From: Phycisphaerae bacterium
GTDB lineage: Bacteria; Planctomycetota; Phycisphaerae; Phycisphaerales; SM1A02
Length of the DNA: 32,103 nucleotides
Direction: 5' to 3'
Assembly: GCA_016845245.1 (NCBI GenBank)
Contig: JAERSY010000055.1
Location: 1-32,103, forward strand
Shown: positions 14,190 through 23,090 of the stretch, one piece after another
Numbering within the stretch: the stretch's first letter is position 1
How the letters are laid out: every line of letters starts with the position of its first letter
The notes under the pieces: generated by a model
Seen by the model: the letters and a program-made list of their open reading frames with translations, nothing else
The model's database searches: none
Told to the model about the DNA's origin: nothing
Made by a program: the position numbers and the translations under genes

Positions 14190-16114
14190 TATTTTAGAAT
14201 GAACTTTGTCCACTGTCTGTAATCGCCCGTTTGGATGGATACAAACAACTCTGGCGTGTCATCAGTTTGATCCCAAAGCACGTCAAATGATTTTGGAAGT
14301 TCCCAGTGAATCGTGTAATCGCCCGCTTTTTGATAGGTGTCAACTGGCCTGTCATATACCAAACTCCCGCGGATAAAGATTGTGATGGCCACTTTCTCAT
14401 CTTCAGGAACCTTGTAGGAAATCGTCGCGACGCCTTCTTCGACAGTGGCTGCAATTGAACACTTATCATTTTCAATCACTGGTTCATCACATTGCAAGCG
14501 CGCAAAGTGTTCATCTTCCGGTGCATACTTGTACACTCTGTTGCCGACAGCATACACAACGTCTTCGCTGACTTTAACAAAGCGATTGATGACATCGCCA
14601 TACACCGTATCAATCAGAATGGGCTCCCACGTTTCTCCGCCGTCAACTGTCTGAAGCGTCTCAGCAGGGTATCCGCCAATCCAGCCGACATCTTCATTTA
14701 AGAAGCCGATACCGTTAGCATGGAAGTTATCAGTAAATGTTCGTTCGACCCAAGTTTCACCACCGTCATACGTCGCGACCCATTTGTCAATGTCTTGACC
14801 ACCTGAGCAGACGCCATACCCAAATGAGTCATTTGCAAATCCCATTTTCCAGTAATGGCTTGAATAGTTCGTGATTTTTGTTTCCCATGTTTCGCCGCCA
14901 TCTTCAGTGCAAATGATTGCCGCTTGTCCCTGATGATTGCCGCCTGTGACATATCCCTTAAGCGGGGTATCAAAGTGCACATCGACAAATGTCCAAAAAC
15001 CATTACTTAAATCGATTGAATCCCATGTTTGCCCACCATCAGTTGACCGCACAACATAACAACCACCTGCGTACCTGCCTGCTCCAAAAATTGTTTGACG
15101 ATCAACCGCGTGAATACCACAAATGCCATTTGGAATCTCACCATTGATTGATGACAGTGGCACTGGTTCCCAAGTTTCTCCACCATCTTCCGTGAAGTAC
15201 AACGGATTTGTATCAGTGGTGCTTCCAACCCAACTACCTGGCCCAAGATTACCTGCCCATCCATGCAAGTCATCGACAAATGTCAAACACCGAAATGACG
15301 TGCCTTCTTGATAACAAACGAGCTCCCAGTTTTCACCAGCATCTGTTGATTTAAAAATCTCACCACTGACATTACAAATCCAAATTGTGTCACCACGAAC
15401 AACAATGTCGTCGTGATGTAAATATGGCGCAACAGGTGAAGATGCAAAGACTCTCCAAACGCCTTGCAATGGGCAAGGTCCCCAATTGTTTATCACCGAA
15501 AGTAAATCTGACACATTGACTTCTTCGTCACCGTTGATGTCACTCTCACAGTCACTGCAACTTCCCCAATCATTAATGATCGCAAGAATGTCAGAAACAT
15601 TCGTCGACAAGTCTCTATTGATATCTGTTGGGCATGGATTGTACGGCTCTTCCTTGCCAAGTTGAAGCGTGAGTGTTCCGGGACCAAATGAATCTTCGAC
15701 CCAGCCGCCAACTCTGATGATGTATGTCGAACCGACATCTGGAACAAACTGAACAAGCGAATGATAGGGCTGACAATCTCCATCATTTAACGCATCACCG
15801 CTACATGTGAGATACATCAAGTCGCTGCACCCAATCCCCTGTTCATAGACAATAATGCTTGTGTCAAACGACTCGGGGTCACACGTTGACACAGTGACAA
15901 CGTCATCATCTTCCGCCACATATTCAAACCAAATGTCTTTATGCAGACCACCCATCAAATCGCATGTGCTGTATGTGTCGTACCCGCTGTCTGTATATGT
16001 TGTTGTGTTGTATGACGTCTTTCCCTCGTCAATCACAATTGCATTTGAACAGTGATCTCCTGGCACTCCATAGGTGAGCGCAAAGAAAACTATGAGTTGG
16101 AAGGCAGTCATCAT
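14189..16114 (-). CDS. Exported BNR/Asp-box repeat protein with internal dockerin
   Basis: The protein has 641 residues. A short hydrophobic N-terminus (MMTAFQLIVFFALTYG) acts as a signal peptide. Residues about 19-152 form a Cys-containing beta domain (GDHCSNAIVI ... FDTSIIVYEQG ... IIRVGGW) that also occurs at the C-terminus of the divergent neighbour. A dockerin pair is internal rather than terminal (about 158-212, DINRDLSTNVSDILAII and DINGDEEVNVSDLLSVI). From about 216 to 540, repeated STDAGENWE, TEDGGETWE and STDGGQTWD motifs mark a BNR/Asp-box beta-propeller like Ycf48 or sialidase-type propellers. The last ~90 residues look like a C-terminal beta domain. No catalytic residues are apparent. 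A TATTTT box (complement of 16120-16125) ends 5 nt before the ATG. Confidence 0.83.
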   Translation of the reverse strand: MMTAFQLIVFFALTYGVPGDHCSNAIVIDEGKTSYNTTTYTDSGYDTYSTCDLMGGLHKDIWFEYVAEDDDVVTVSTCDPESFDTSIIVYEQGIGCSDLMYLTCSGDALNDGDCQPYHSLVQFVPDVGSTYIIRVGGWVEDSFGPGTLTLQLGKEEPYNPCPTDINRDLSTNVSDILAIINDWGSCSDCESDINGDEEVNVSDLLSVINNWGPCPLQGVWRVFASSPVAPYLHHDDIVVRGDTIWICNVSGEIFKSTDAGENWELVCYQEGTSFRCLTFVDDLHGWAGNLGPGSWVGSTTDTNPLYFTEDGGETWEPVPLSSINGEIPNGICGIHAVDRQTIFGAGRYAGGCYVVRSTDGGQTWDSIDLSNGFWTFVDVHFDTPLKGYVTGGNHQGQAAIICTEDGGETWETKITNYSSHYWKMGFANDSFGYGVCSGGQDIDKWVATYDGGETWVERTFTDNFHANGIGFLNEDVGWIGGYPAETLQTVDGGETWEPILIDTVYGDVINRFVKVSEDVVYAVGNRVYKYAPEDEHFARLQCDEPVIENDKCSIAATVEEGVATISYKVPEDEKVAITIFIRGSLVYDRPVDTYQKAGDYTIHWELPKSFDVLWDQTDDTPELFVSIQTGDYRQWTKFILK

Positions 16115-16231
16115 TATTCAAAATATCACTATCGATACAACATAGCAAGCGAAAATGGCTCAAATCAACTGTAAGGATTGCTATTGAACACGTATCGTGC
16201 CTGCACATTTGAAAAATAGAATATTCCTTGC

Positions 16232-17464
16232 ATGATTGTGTATAGTTCTATTGATGCTGCAAGCAAATCTTTAACCGGTGATGTGAGTAGTTTGACAATT
16301 GAAGCTAATGATCCTGCAATCTCAGTGAGTGATGCTTGGAGTTTGGAAGGCAGTTCCCTTGTTTCAATCAATGTCGATTTACAAACACAAGTTGGCCCTA
16401 ACTGGATTAGCGTCGTACCAATCAATTCTTTTTCCTCAAATGGACAGACTGCGGTAGCGGGCTCAAGCATTGGTGACGGCTACTCCATTCATGCAAATCC
16501 AAATGGTGGATTTGGTTTTGGACCAGTTACAAAAGTCGATTTCGACACAGCATATCGCGTTCATGGCCTCACACAAAATGCTTGCAGTACCTCGTTTGAT
16601 GAAGCATGCCACGGAGACTTAAATGGCGATTCACTTGTTGGAGTAGATGATTTGTTACTTGTGATTGGTTCTTGGGGGCAAGTTGGAGATGGGACCTTTA
16701 GGCCAATAGGGGATATCGCGCCGATGCCGAGTGGAGATTGCATCGTGAATGTCGAAGACCTCCTAGCTGCCATCGAACTTTTTAACACTGATTGCAATAC
16801 ATATGGCGCTTGCTGTCTAAGTGGTAAGTCATGTGAAATTCTCACATTCGAAGATTGCAGCGAACTTAATGGTTCCTACGAAGGTGATGGCACATTTTGC
16901 GAAGACACCTCATGTGTTGAAGAAGTTGGAGCATGCTGTCTAACTCCTTTTAAATGTGTGGACTCACTTACGCAGAGTGAGTGCATCGCTTTTTACGGTC
17001 AGTTTCAAGGAGAAAACACTGCATGTGCGATTGATACCTGTGAAGTCAGTGGCGATCATTGCTCAGTAGCGGTCTCGTACTCAATAGGCCAAAACGCTTA
17101 CAGCACAATTGGCGCCTTTGATAGCGGTTTTGGTTTACCAGATGATACTGAATGTGAATGGCTAAATTGGGAACCTGGTACACCAGATACCTGGGGTAAG
17201 TTTACACCAGACTCTAGCGGAATCGTCGACATCAGTTTGTGCAACAGTAATTTTGACACTTCTCTCGTCATCTACCAAGGTGACCACTGTGGCCAGTTAG
17301 CACAGATTGCATGCAATGGCGACGCCGAAGGTGAGGATGGTTGCCAACAATATTACTCTGCGGTCTATGACCTCCCAGTTGAACAGGGAGAAATGTACTT
17401 TATCCGTATCAGTGGATGGAACAGCGAATCCGGTAGTGGTATCTGCACGATTGATGCAGAGTAA
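16232..17464 (+). CDS. Dockerin and GACC-repeat protein, possibly missing its N-terminus
   Basis: The protein has 410 residues. The N-terminal ~125 residues are beta-rich and not recognised. A dockerin-like pair is internal (about 130-188, DLNGDSLVGVDDLLLVI and a second loop CIVNVEDLLAAI). Two Cys-rich repeats beginning GACCL follow (about 193-225 and 232-270), and then a C-terminal domain (GDHCSVAVSYSIG ... FDTSLVIYQGDHC ... FIRISGW, about 275-408) homologous to the N-terminal domain of the divergent 14189-16114 protein. No signal peptide is present, and the frame has a TAG about 13 bases before the ATG. The sequence therefore looks 5'-truncated, or starts unusually, compared with every other dockerin protein here. 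Confidence 0.7.
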   Translation: MIVYSSIDAASKSLTGDVSSLTIEANDPAISVSDAWSLEGSSLVSINVDLQTQVGPNWISVVPINSFSSNGQTAVAGSSIGDGYSIHANPNGGFGFGPVTKVDFDTAYRVHGLTQNACSTSFDEACHGDLNGDSLVGVDDLLLVIGSWGQVGDGTFRPIGDIAPMPSGDCIVNVEDLLAAIELFNTDCNTYGACCLSGKSCEILTFEDCSELNGSYEGDGTFCEDTSCVEEVGACCLTPFKCVDSLTQSECIAFYGQFQGENTACAIDTCEVSGDHCSVAVSYSIGQNAYSTIGAFDSGFGLPDDTECEWLNWEPGTPDTWGKFTPDSSGIVDISLCNSNFDTSLVIYQGDHCGQLAQIACNGDAEGEDGCQQYYSAVYDLPVEQGEMYFIRISGWNSESGSGICTIDAE

Positions 17465-17490
17465 CTAGATGTTCAACAGAATCAGAGGTC

Positions 17491-17940
17491 TCATTGTGTT
17501 TTTGATTGACGAAGACCCCTGACGATGTTTCCTGCCCACCATGCACAAGCGAGATAAAGCGGCATTTCAATCCAGAGCCACACTGGCGCTGGAACCGTCA
17601 TCATGTTCATCACACCACCTAAAAGCGTGACACATCCAACAACCATTGCCGCAATGCGAACATGGTTCTTTGAGATGAAGCCAGCAACAAGTCCACCTAT
17701 AAATGCTTGCGATAAATGCGCAACTAAGACAAGGATAAATGCAGACTGTGGCAATGAACCAATCCAGTCGAGCACAGCTTGTTTAGTCTCTTCATTAAAC
17801 GCATCTGAAAAGGACATCCCTTCTGGCATTGGAAAGATAAGGGTATTTGCAAAACCAATTGCCATGTTGCACAGAGACCCAATAATGATGCCAACGGCAA
17901 TGCCTAACACAGTACGAAGAATGTTTAGTAAGTGAATCAT
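17491..17940 (-). CDS. Small multi-spanning membrane protein
   Basis: About 149 residues from the ATG at 17938-17940. A GTG at 17955 would add five residues but overlaps the likely -10 box. Four hydrophobic segments are visible: near residues 5-28 (rich in Ile/Gly), 62-84, 90-108 and 112-130. The Gly-rich helices with short loops resemble small DUF-type membrane proteins, and I cannot name a family. TACACT (complement of 17947-17952) ends 6 nt before the ATG and no Shine-Dalgarno is seen, so the message may be leaderless. It is convergent with the 16232 gene, which ends 26 bp away. Confidence 0.7.
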   Translation of the reverse strand: MIHLLNILRTVLGIAVGIIIGSLCNMAIGFANTLIFPMPEGMSFSDAFNEETKQAVLDWIGSLPQSAFILVLVAHLSQAFIGGLVAGFISKNHVRIAAMVVGCVTLLGGVMNMMTVPAPVWLWIEMPLYLACAWWAGNIVRGLRQSKTQ

Positions 17941-18025
17941 GCTTTTAGTGTACACAATTGCGCATTGAGTGTTCTTTTTTATTGTAAATGGGCATTTTGC
18001 ATGGAATAATAGGTGGATTATGTTT

Positions 18026-20554
18026 ATGCAGTCCCTAATTGCTCTTTTGATTTCAGTTCACAGCCACACCGCCAATATGCATTTTGGTGACAAGTCTTTA
18101 CCTGTCGAACTCAATCCATTTTCTATCACAACTCCGGACACACAGTTTGTCACGAAAGATGGCTCCCTAAAGTATGACCCAAATGCAGTTGCGCTTTTTG
18201 TAAGTGAAGACAACAACATTTTTGTCGCGAAGACTCAGAACCACGTGTACGGCATAGCGTTTGTCGACGGCGGGGAATGGTCACTGCAAACCACCGTCGA
18301 TGCTGAAATGAAATGGCATGAAGTCGATGAAACACTTCCGCCAATTGGCGTACCTGTTTGCGGAACGATTGCAGATGATGCAAGACGAACTGCAAGCCGC
18401 CTCGGCACACAATCAAACACACCCCTCTCCCTAGAACTTGCTATTGAAACCGACTACGAATACGCAGAACTCTTTAGTGGCGACTTAAATGAAGCTGCTG
18501 ATTACATTGTTGCACTCTATGGAGCCGTCTCATTTATCTATCAAAGAGATGTCAACATTTCAATCGAACTTGTGTTTGCGCGATTGTGGGATACACCAGA
18601 TGACTTGTTTAACAATGACAATCCGTTTGGTCAGTTTGCAAACTATTGGAATGAGAACATGTCTCATGTCGAAAGAGATCTTGCGCAATTCTTAACTGGA
18701 CGAACGAATTTGCCTTACGGCGGTGTGGCATCACTCTCAGCAGTGTGTTCATCAAGTGGCTACTCCGTCTCTGGATACACGATGGGCTCGTTTTACAGCG
18801 CTACAGAACCGAGTTTTGCAAATTGGGATGTCATCGTCGCAGCCCACGAAATTGGGCACAATTGCGGCACTGGCCATACACATGATTACGATTTAGATGA
18901 ATGCGCCTATGGGGCAATCAACCGTGGTTCAATCATGAGTTATTGTCACACTTCAACTGGCGGGAACGCGAATCAAGACATGCGGTTCCACACGTATACA
19001 AGCGAGCGTATGAGGGACCACCTAGAAAGCGTCTCTTGTTTAGACATCGACTGCAATGGGAATCACATCGATGACGCAGAAGACATTGCTTCGGGCCTAA
19101 GTACTGATGACAATGGCAACTCAATTCCAGATGAGTGTGAAGATTGCAACCAAAATGGTACGCTCGACCCAACTGATATCGCAACTGGTTCAAGTCAAGA
19201 CGCAAATGATAATGGCGTTCCTGATGAGTGCGAGCCCGATTGCAACATGAACGGCTTGCCTGATTCACTTGATATTGCAAACGGAACAAGCGCAGACGCA
19301 TGGGGCAATGGCATCCCCGACGAATGCGAACTCGATTGCGACGGTGATGGCGTAAGCGATTACAACCAAATACAGAATGACATGACGCTCGACATCAATC
19401 GGAACGCGATTCTTGATGCATGTGAAGATTGTGATGGCAATGCCATTCCAGATGAAGTCGATTTAGCTGGCAACCGGTGGATTTGGATTGCTGGTACTGA
19501 CGAGGATGCAGTCAAAGCGTTTCACCCAAGTACTGGCGTACCCATTACAGAAACGAGCGGCGACACAGTCATCGATGGCAGAGATGTTGTGATCTCAGGT
19601 AATTACATATTCGTTTCACATGGTTCCGCAAACAGAGTCGCCGTCTATGACAGGCAAAACTACCAATACGTCAGTTCCCTAACAACTGGACTCTATGCAC
19701 CAGAAGGCATGGCAACAACGAATGACGGCCGATTACTTGTTGTGTCCCGAAACACGGATTCCGTTGAACAGTTTGATGCATCAACGTTGCAATCTCTAGG
19801 AACGCTCATCGAAACGAACGCTGGCGGACTCAACGAACCACGCGCAATCGTATTGACACTTGATGAACACATTCTCGTTTCAAGCGACAATCACAATGTC
19901 CTTGAGTTTGATGCAAACGGCGAGTTTGTGAGAGAACTCATCGCCCCAAGTGCAGGCGGTCTAGACACGCCTCTTGGTATTGTTCAGCATCCAGACGGCC
20001 AAATCCTTGTTACAAGTAATGGCACAAACTCAATCGAATCATACAACAGAAACACTGGCGAACATATTGAACGCTTTGATCGAGGCGGTTTAGAGTCGGG
20101 CTACTGGGGACTAGGCGAGCCATGGGCAATTCGAGTTGGACCGGATGGTGACATCTATGTGTCAACGCATGATGCCAACACTGCAATTCAAGTCTATGAG
20201 GCATCCACCGGACTCTTCAAGCGTCGTTTTTACATACTCTCGCAGCTAGCTCAAGGCGCGACTGGGTTTGCATTTGCACCATCATCTGGCAATGACTGCA
20301 ATGGCAATCTAATTCTTGATGCATGTGATATCAACAGTGGCGAAAGCAGTGATCTGAATCAAGATGGCACGCCAGACGAATGCCAATGCATCACTGATGT
20401 CAATACTGATGGGCAAACAAATGTTTCAGACTTACTTGCAGTCATTGATGCTTGGGGACAATCGAACTCGCCCGCAGATGTAAATGGAGATGGCGTCGTG
20501 AATGTCTCTGATGTGTTACTCATCATCAGTGCATGGGGACCATGTACGCCTTAA
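18026..20554 (+). CDS. Exported M12-like zinc metalloprotease with calcium-repeat, NHL and dockerin domains
   Basis: The preferred start is the ATG at 18026, 9 nt after AGGTGG. The ATG at 18020 is also possible, and 17969 is unlikely. A short hydrophobic signal (MQSLIALLISV) follows. The zinc motif HEIGHNCGTGHTH lies near residue 274 and fits HExxHxxGxxH of the metzincins, with SIMSY about 30 residues later as the Met-turn. Residues about 340-480 hold five repeats of the type DCNxNGxxDxxDIAxG ... GIPDECE, resembling thrombospondin type 3 calcium repeats. A six-or-so-bladed NHL-like propeller follows (about 485-755; repeated GLNEPRAIV, GLDTPLGIV, LGEPWAIRV). A C-terminal dockerin pair ends the protein (DVNTDGQTNVSDLLAVI, DVNGDGVVNVSDVLLII). 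The protein is probably a secreted or surface peptidase. Confidence 0.88.
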   Translation: MQSLIALLISVHSHTANMHFGDKSLPVELNPFSITTPDTQFVTKDGSLKYDPNAVALFVSEDNNIFVAKTQNHVYGIAFVDGGEWSLQTTVDAEMKWHEVDETLPPIGVPVCGTIADDARRTASRLGTQSNTPLSLELAIETDYEYAELFSGDLNEAADYIVALYGAVSFIYQRDVNISIELVFARLWDTPDDLFNNDNPFGQFANYWNENMSHVERDLAQFLTGRTNLPYGGVASLSAVCSSSGYSVSGYTMGSFYSATEPSFANWDVIVAAHEIGHNCGTGHTHDYDLDECAYGAINRGSIMSYCHTSTGGNANQDMRFHTYTSERMRDHLESVSCLDIDCNGNHIDDAEDIASGLSTDDNGNSIPDECEDCNQNGTLDPTDIATGSSQDANDNGVPDECEPDCNMNGLPDSLDIANGTSADAWGNGIPDECELDCDGDGVSDYNQIQNDMTLDINRNAILDACEDCDGNAIPDEVDLAGNRWIWIAGTDEDAVKAFHPSTGVPITETSGDTVIDGRDVVISGNYIFVSHGSANRVAVYDRQNYQYVSSLTTGLYAPEGMATTNDGRLLVVSRNTDSVEQFDASTLQSLGTLIETNAGGLNEPRAIVLTLDEHILVSSDNHNVLEFDANGEFVRELIAPSAGGLDTPLGIVQHPDGQILVTSNGTNSIESYNRNTGEHIERFDRGGLESGYWGLGEPWAIRVGPDGDIYVSTHDANTAIQVYEASTGLFKRRFYILSQLAQGATGFAFAPSSGNDCNGNLILDACDINSGESSDLNQDGTPDECQCITDVNTDGQTNVSDLLAVIDAWGQSNSPADVNGDGVVNVSDVLLIISAWGPCTP

Positions 20555-20561
20555 CGGAACG

Positions 20562-22385
20562 TTACGGACACGTGCCCCAATAACCGAGAATCCACAACAA
20601 GTCTGTCACATTCACAACACCGTCATGATTGATATCACCTGGGCCTGCCATATCGCCCCATGCTTCAAGCATGATGATGAGGTCATCTTCATCGATATCA
20701 TGGTCAAAGTCTGCGTCACCTTGACATGCTTCTCCGTCAATTTCAATCAATGCCTTCGCGAACCTAAGTTGTTCTTTCCAATCTGCCCACCCAAGCGTGT
20801 CATCAGGGAATGCCCAGTTCATCACAACAACATCTTCAGTACCACCATTCTTGTTTGGTTCACTTCCACCCCAATCAGTCCAATCAGTTGGTTCGCCGCT
20901 ATCCCAAGCAAAGGCGCCTTCAACTGCTAAATCTGAAAAGCCAATCCACATTAAATCTGTGCTCACTGATTGAATGAATACACTCTCTTCAGGCGTGTTC
21001 ACGGTGGCAAGATTTGCAGGACGATTCAACACCGACGAAAGCACATTTGCCATTTCATGTGCGTCGTAGTATTCGAGTGATTCAGTGGTCACAAAATAAT
21101 CATGTCCATCATGGTTTCCAAAATATTCAAAACCTAGGCCGAGTCGAACATCTCCATTTCGATTCAACGTGCTGTTCGCTCTTACACCTCTTGGCCCTCT
21201 TAATGGCGAACTTATGCCATACACATATCCAGCCCCCTGTTCCTTCATCGTAAAGGGCGAACCAATTAAAACCTTACTGCCACTTACGCCAACAGATTGT
21301 CCAAAACGATCTCCAAATGAACCATCACTTGGCGCAAACTGATGTGTTTGTTCAAATGTGCCTTCACTGTTTAACTTGAAGACATACGCACAGCCAGTTG
21401 ACTGTGGACTTCCGTATGCACCGATGACAATTGCATCGCCATCGATATCAATTGAAGCACCAAAATGCGACCACGACCAGCCGTCATTTGGAGCAAGAGT
21501 TTGTACTTGTTGAATCAAACCATCTGTGTATTCAAAGATATGAACAGCACCTACATTTGCGCCACCATTATTCGCATACTCTGCACCAACAATAATTGTT
21601 GAGCCCTCAATGGCAACTTCATTACCGAAGTAAGCGTACGCTTCTGGTTCATCTGGTGTTATTCGGTTTACAAGTGTCCAATTCCCCTTCGAATCATTGA
21701 TATAGACAAACACGCTTCCTGCGCTGACGCCATCACTATTGTCCCTCGGCGCACCAACAAGTGCAATGTTCCCATCAATTGCAACTGATGCACCTGCAAA
21801 ATTGACGCCTTCCACAAATGGCATCAATGTTGATTCAAGATTCCAAACTCCATCTGCTTCAGCAAAAATATATGCTGCCCCTTGAGCATTCACTGTCCCA
21901 TCGATAAATGGCGCGCCAACAATCAGTCGCTCCGCGCTTAAATCAAGTGAGTGACCAAAGTTTGCCTCGGATGGTAAATCCGTAGGCGCAAGTAGTGCTT
22001 CTTCTTCCCAGCCATTATTGTTACGAAAAATGTACACCCCACCACTTTTGAACGCTGGTTCATCTGCCCAAGTTGCGCCGGCAGCAATGACATCTCCCTC
22101 AATGTCAACTGACCACCCTAAGTAATCAAATCCAGACCCATTACTTGCTGCTAGCTCATCAATTTGAGTCCAATTTCTATCGTCATGTTGGAAGACATAC
22201 ACTGAGCCGGAATCAGGTCCGTTGCCTGGGTAGTTTCTTCGATAAGCACCTAGAATGGCAACGTTCCCATCCATTGCTACTGAAAACCCAACGGTGTCAC
22301 CCGGATTTGATGGTTGACCAACAAGTTTCGATTCATTGGGACCAAGTACAGTTAATAAGGCAATGCAAATTGATGATGCAATCAT
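20562..22385 (-). CDS. Exported FG-GAP-like propeller, C-type-lectin-like and dockerin protein
   Basis: The start is taken at the ATG complementary to 22383-22385, with GGAG six bases upstream. An in-frame TTG at 22397 would place that ribosome site inside the gene. A short hydrophobic leader (MIASSICIALLTVLG) is followed by about seven repeats resembling FG-GAP units (FGxSVDIxGDxIxxGAxxxxxGxxYxF, about 15-390), which usually form a beta-propeller. Residues about 415-545 look like a C-type lectin domain (YFVTTESLEYYDAHEMA, LMWIGFSD, WTDWGGSEPN). A dockerin pair closes the protein (DFDHDIDEDDLIIML and DINHDGVVNVTDLLWIL). Its stop lies 7 bp from the convergent metalloprotease stop. A glycan-binding surface role is likely; the ligand is unknown. 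Confidence 0.85.
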   Translation of the reverse strand: MIASSICIALLTVLGPNESKLVGQPSNPGDTVGFSVAMDGNVAILGAYRRNYPGNGPDSGSVYVFQHDDRNWTQIDELAASNGSGFDYLGWSVDIEGDVIAAGATWADEPAFKSGGVYIFRNNNGWEEEALLAPTDLPSEANFGHSLDLSAERLIVGAPFIDGTVNAQGAAYIFAEADGVWNLESTLMPFVEGVNFAGASVAIDGNIALVGAPRDNSDGVSAGSVFVYINDSKGNWTLVNRITPDEPEAYAYFGNEVAIEGSTIIVGAEYANNGGANVGAVHIFEYTDGLIQQVQTLAPNDGWSWSHFGASIDIDGDAIVIGAYGSPQSTGCAYVFKLNSEGTFEQTHQFAPSDGSFGDRFGQSVGVSGSKVLIGSPFTMKEQGAGYVYGISSPLRGPRGVRANSTLNRNGDVRLGLGFEYFGNHDGHDYFVTTESLEYYDAHEMANVLSSVLNRPANLATVNTPEESVFIQSVSTDLMWIGFSDLAVEGAFAWDSGEPTDWTDWGGSEPNKNGGTEDVVVMNWAFPDDTLGWADWKEQLRFAKALIEIDGEACQGDADFDHDIDEDDLIIMLEAWGDMAGPGDINHDGVVNVTDLLWILGYWGTCP

Positions 22386-22506
22386 TTCTTTCTCCAATGT
22401 GGTGCAATACCAACTTCCCTATTGTTGCGAATCAACTGCACGATTCAAGAGAAAAATGAGGGATGTGCCCCTATTCTGCTAGTATTGATATCGAGGAGGC
22501 CTTCTC

Positions 22507-23046
22507 ATGCACACAAAGATATCAATACCACAAGACAATCCAGCTGACGAACAGCAAAATAACGCTGGGAAGTGGGGTCTTATCTGTTCTATTGCAGGCA
22601 TTATCATGTGTGGCTGTTGGCTGTTCTCAATTCCCGGACTCATCTTATCAATCATCGGTTTGAAGAGAGAACCAAAAACGAATGCTCAATTAGGGCTCAT
22701 TCTCAGCATCATTGGCATTATTGAGATGCTTATTGCCGGACCGCTTATGCTTGCAGTTATGTTGCCAGCTTTCACGCATGGCTATTCAACTGCGAAAGTT
22801 TTGAAGACACAACACATCGTTCAAATGCACCAAGCAGCCCTTGAACTGCACCACGCAAATGATTCACATCCAAGAGACTTTGAAGAGCTTGTGAAGTCTG
22901 GAGATGTTCACAAAAATCATGCATTAGACCCTTGGGGCCAACCCTATCACATCGTACAAACTGATTCAAAACCATCGTATGTCGTCAGTTCAGGTCCAGA
23001 TAAGGAGCTAGGCACCGAAGATGATATTTCACCTAAGAGCGAGTAG
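22507..23046 (+). CDS. Two-helix membrane protein fused to a GspG-like C-terminal domain
   Basis: The protein has 179 residues, with a strong ribosome site GAGGAGG at 22493-22499. Residues 1-20 are polar. Two membrane hairpin segments follow (about 24-52 with a CGC, and 62-88), separated by GLKREPKTNAQLG, which resembles DUF4190-type membrane proteins. The C-terminal part (about 100-175) carries DPWGQPYHI and SSGPDKELGTEDDI, the calcium-loop signature seen at the end of type II secretion pseudopilins such as GspG. There is no pilin-type N-terminal cleavage site. It is therefore not an ordinary pseudopilin, and the tail may have been recruited to a membrane anchor. Neighbours give no clear function. 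Confidence 0.72.
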   Translation: MHTKISIPQDNPADEQQNNAGKWGLICSIAGIIMCGCWLFSIPGLILSIIGLKREPKTNAQLGLILSIIGIIEMLIAGPLMLAVMLPAFTHGYSTAKVLKTQHIVQMHQAALELHHANDSHPRDFEELVKSGDVHKNHALDPWGQPYHIVQTDSKPSYVVSSGPDKELGTEDDISPKSE

Positions 23047-23053
23047 TTTTTAC

Positions 23054-23081
23054 TTGATTTCATAACAAGTTAGGGTACAGT
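23054..23081 (+). promoter_or_regulatory. Sigma70-type promoter for the small cupredoxin gene
   Basis: TTGATT at 23054-23059 and TACAGT at 23076-23081 are separated by 16 bp. The -10 box ends only 9 nt before the ATG at 23091, so the transcript would have at most two or three leader bases. An AGAGGG sits in that gap but would not be transcribed in full. Confidence 0.5.
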
Positions 23082-23090
23082 AGAGGGTCT

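Noticed and set aside
16232-17464. Frameshift that might restore a signal peptide upstream of 16232
   Set aside because: The other two upstream frames in the 117-bp gap show no hydrophobic leader, so a simple frameshift is not supported.
19039-19470. Tandem D/N-rich repeats considered as a DNA repeat or CRISPR-like array
   Set aside because: The periodicity is at the protein level (calcium-binding repeats) with diverged DNA and no constant repeat-spacer pattern.
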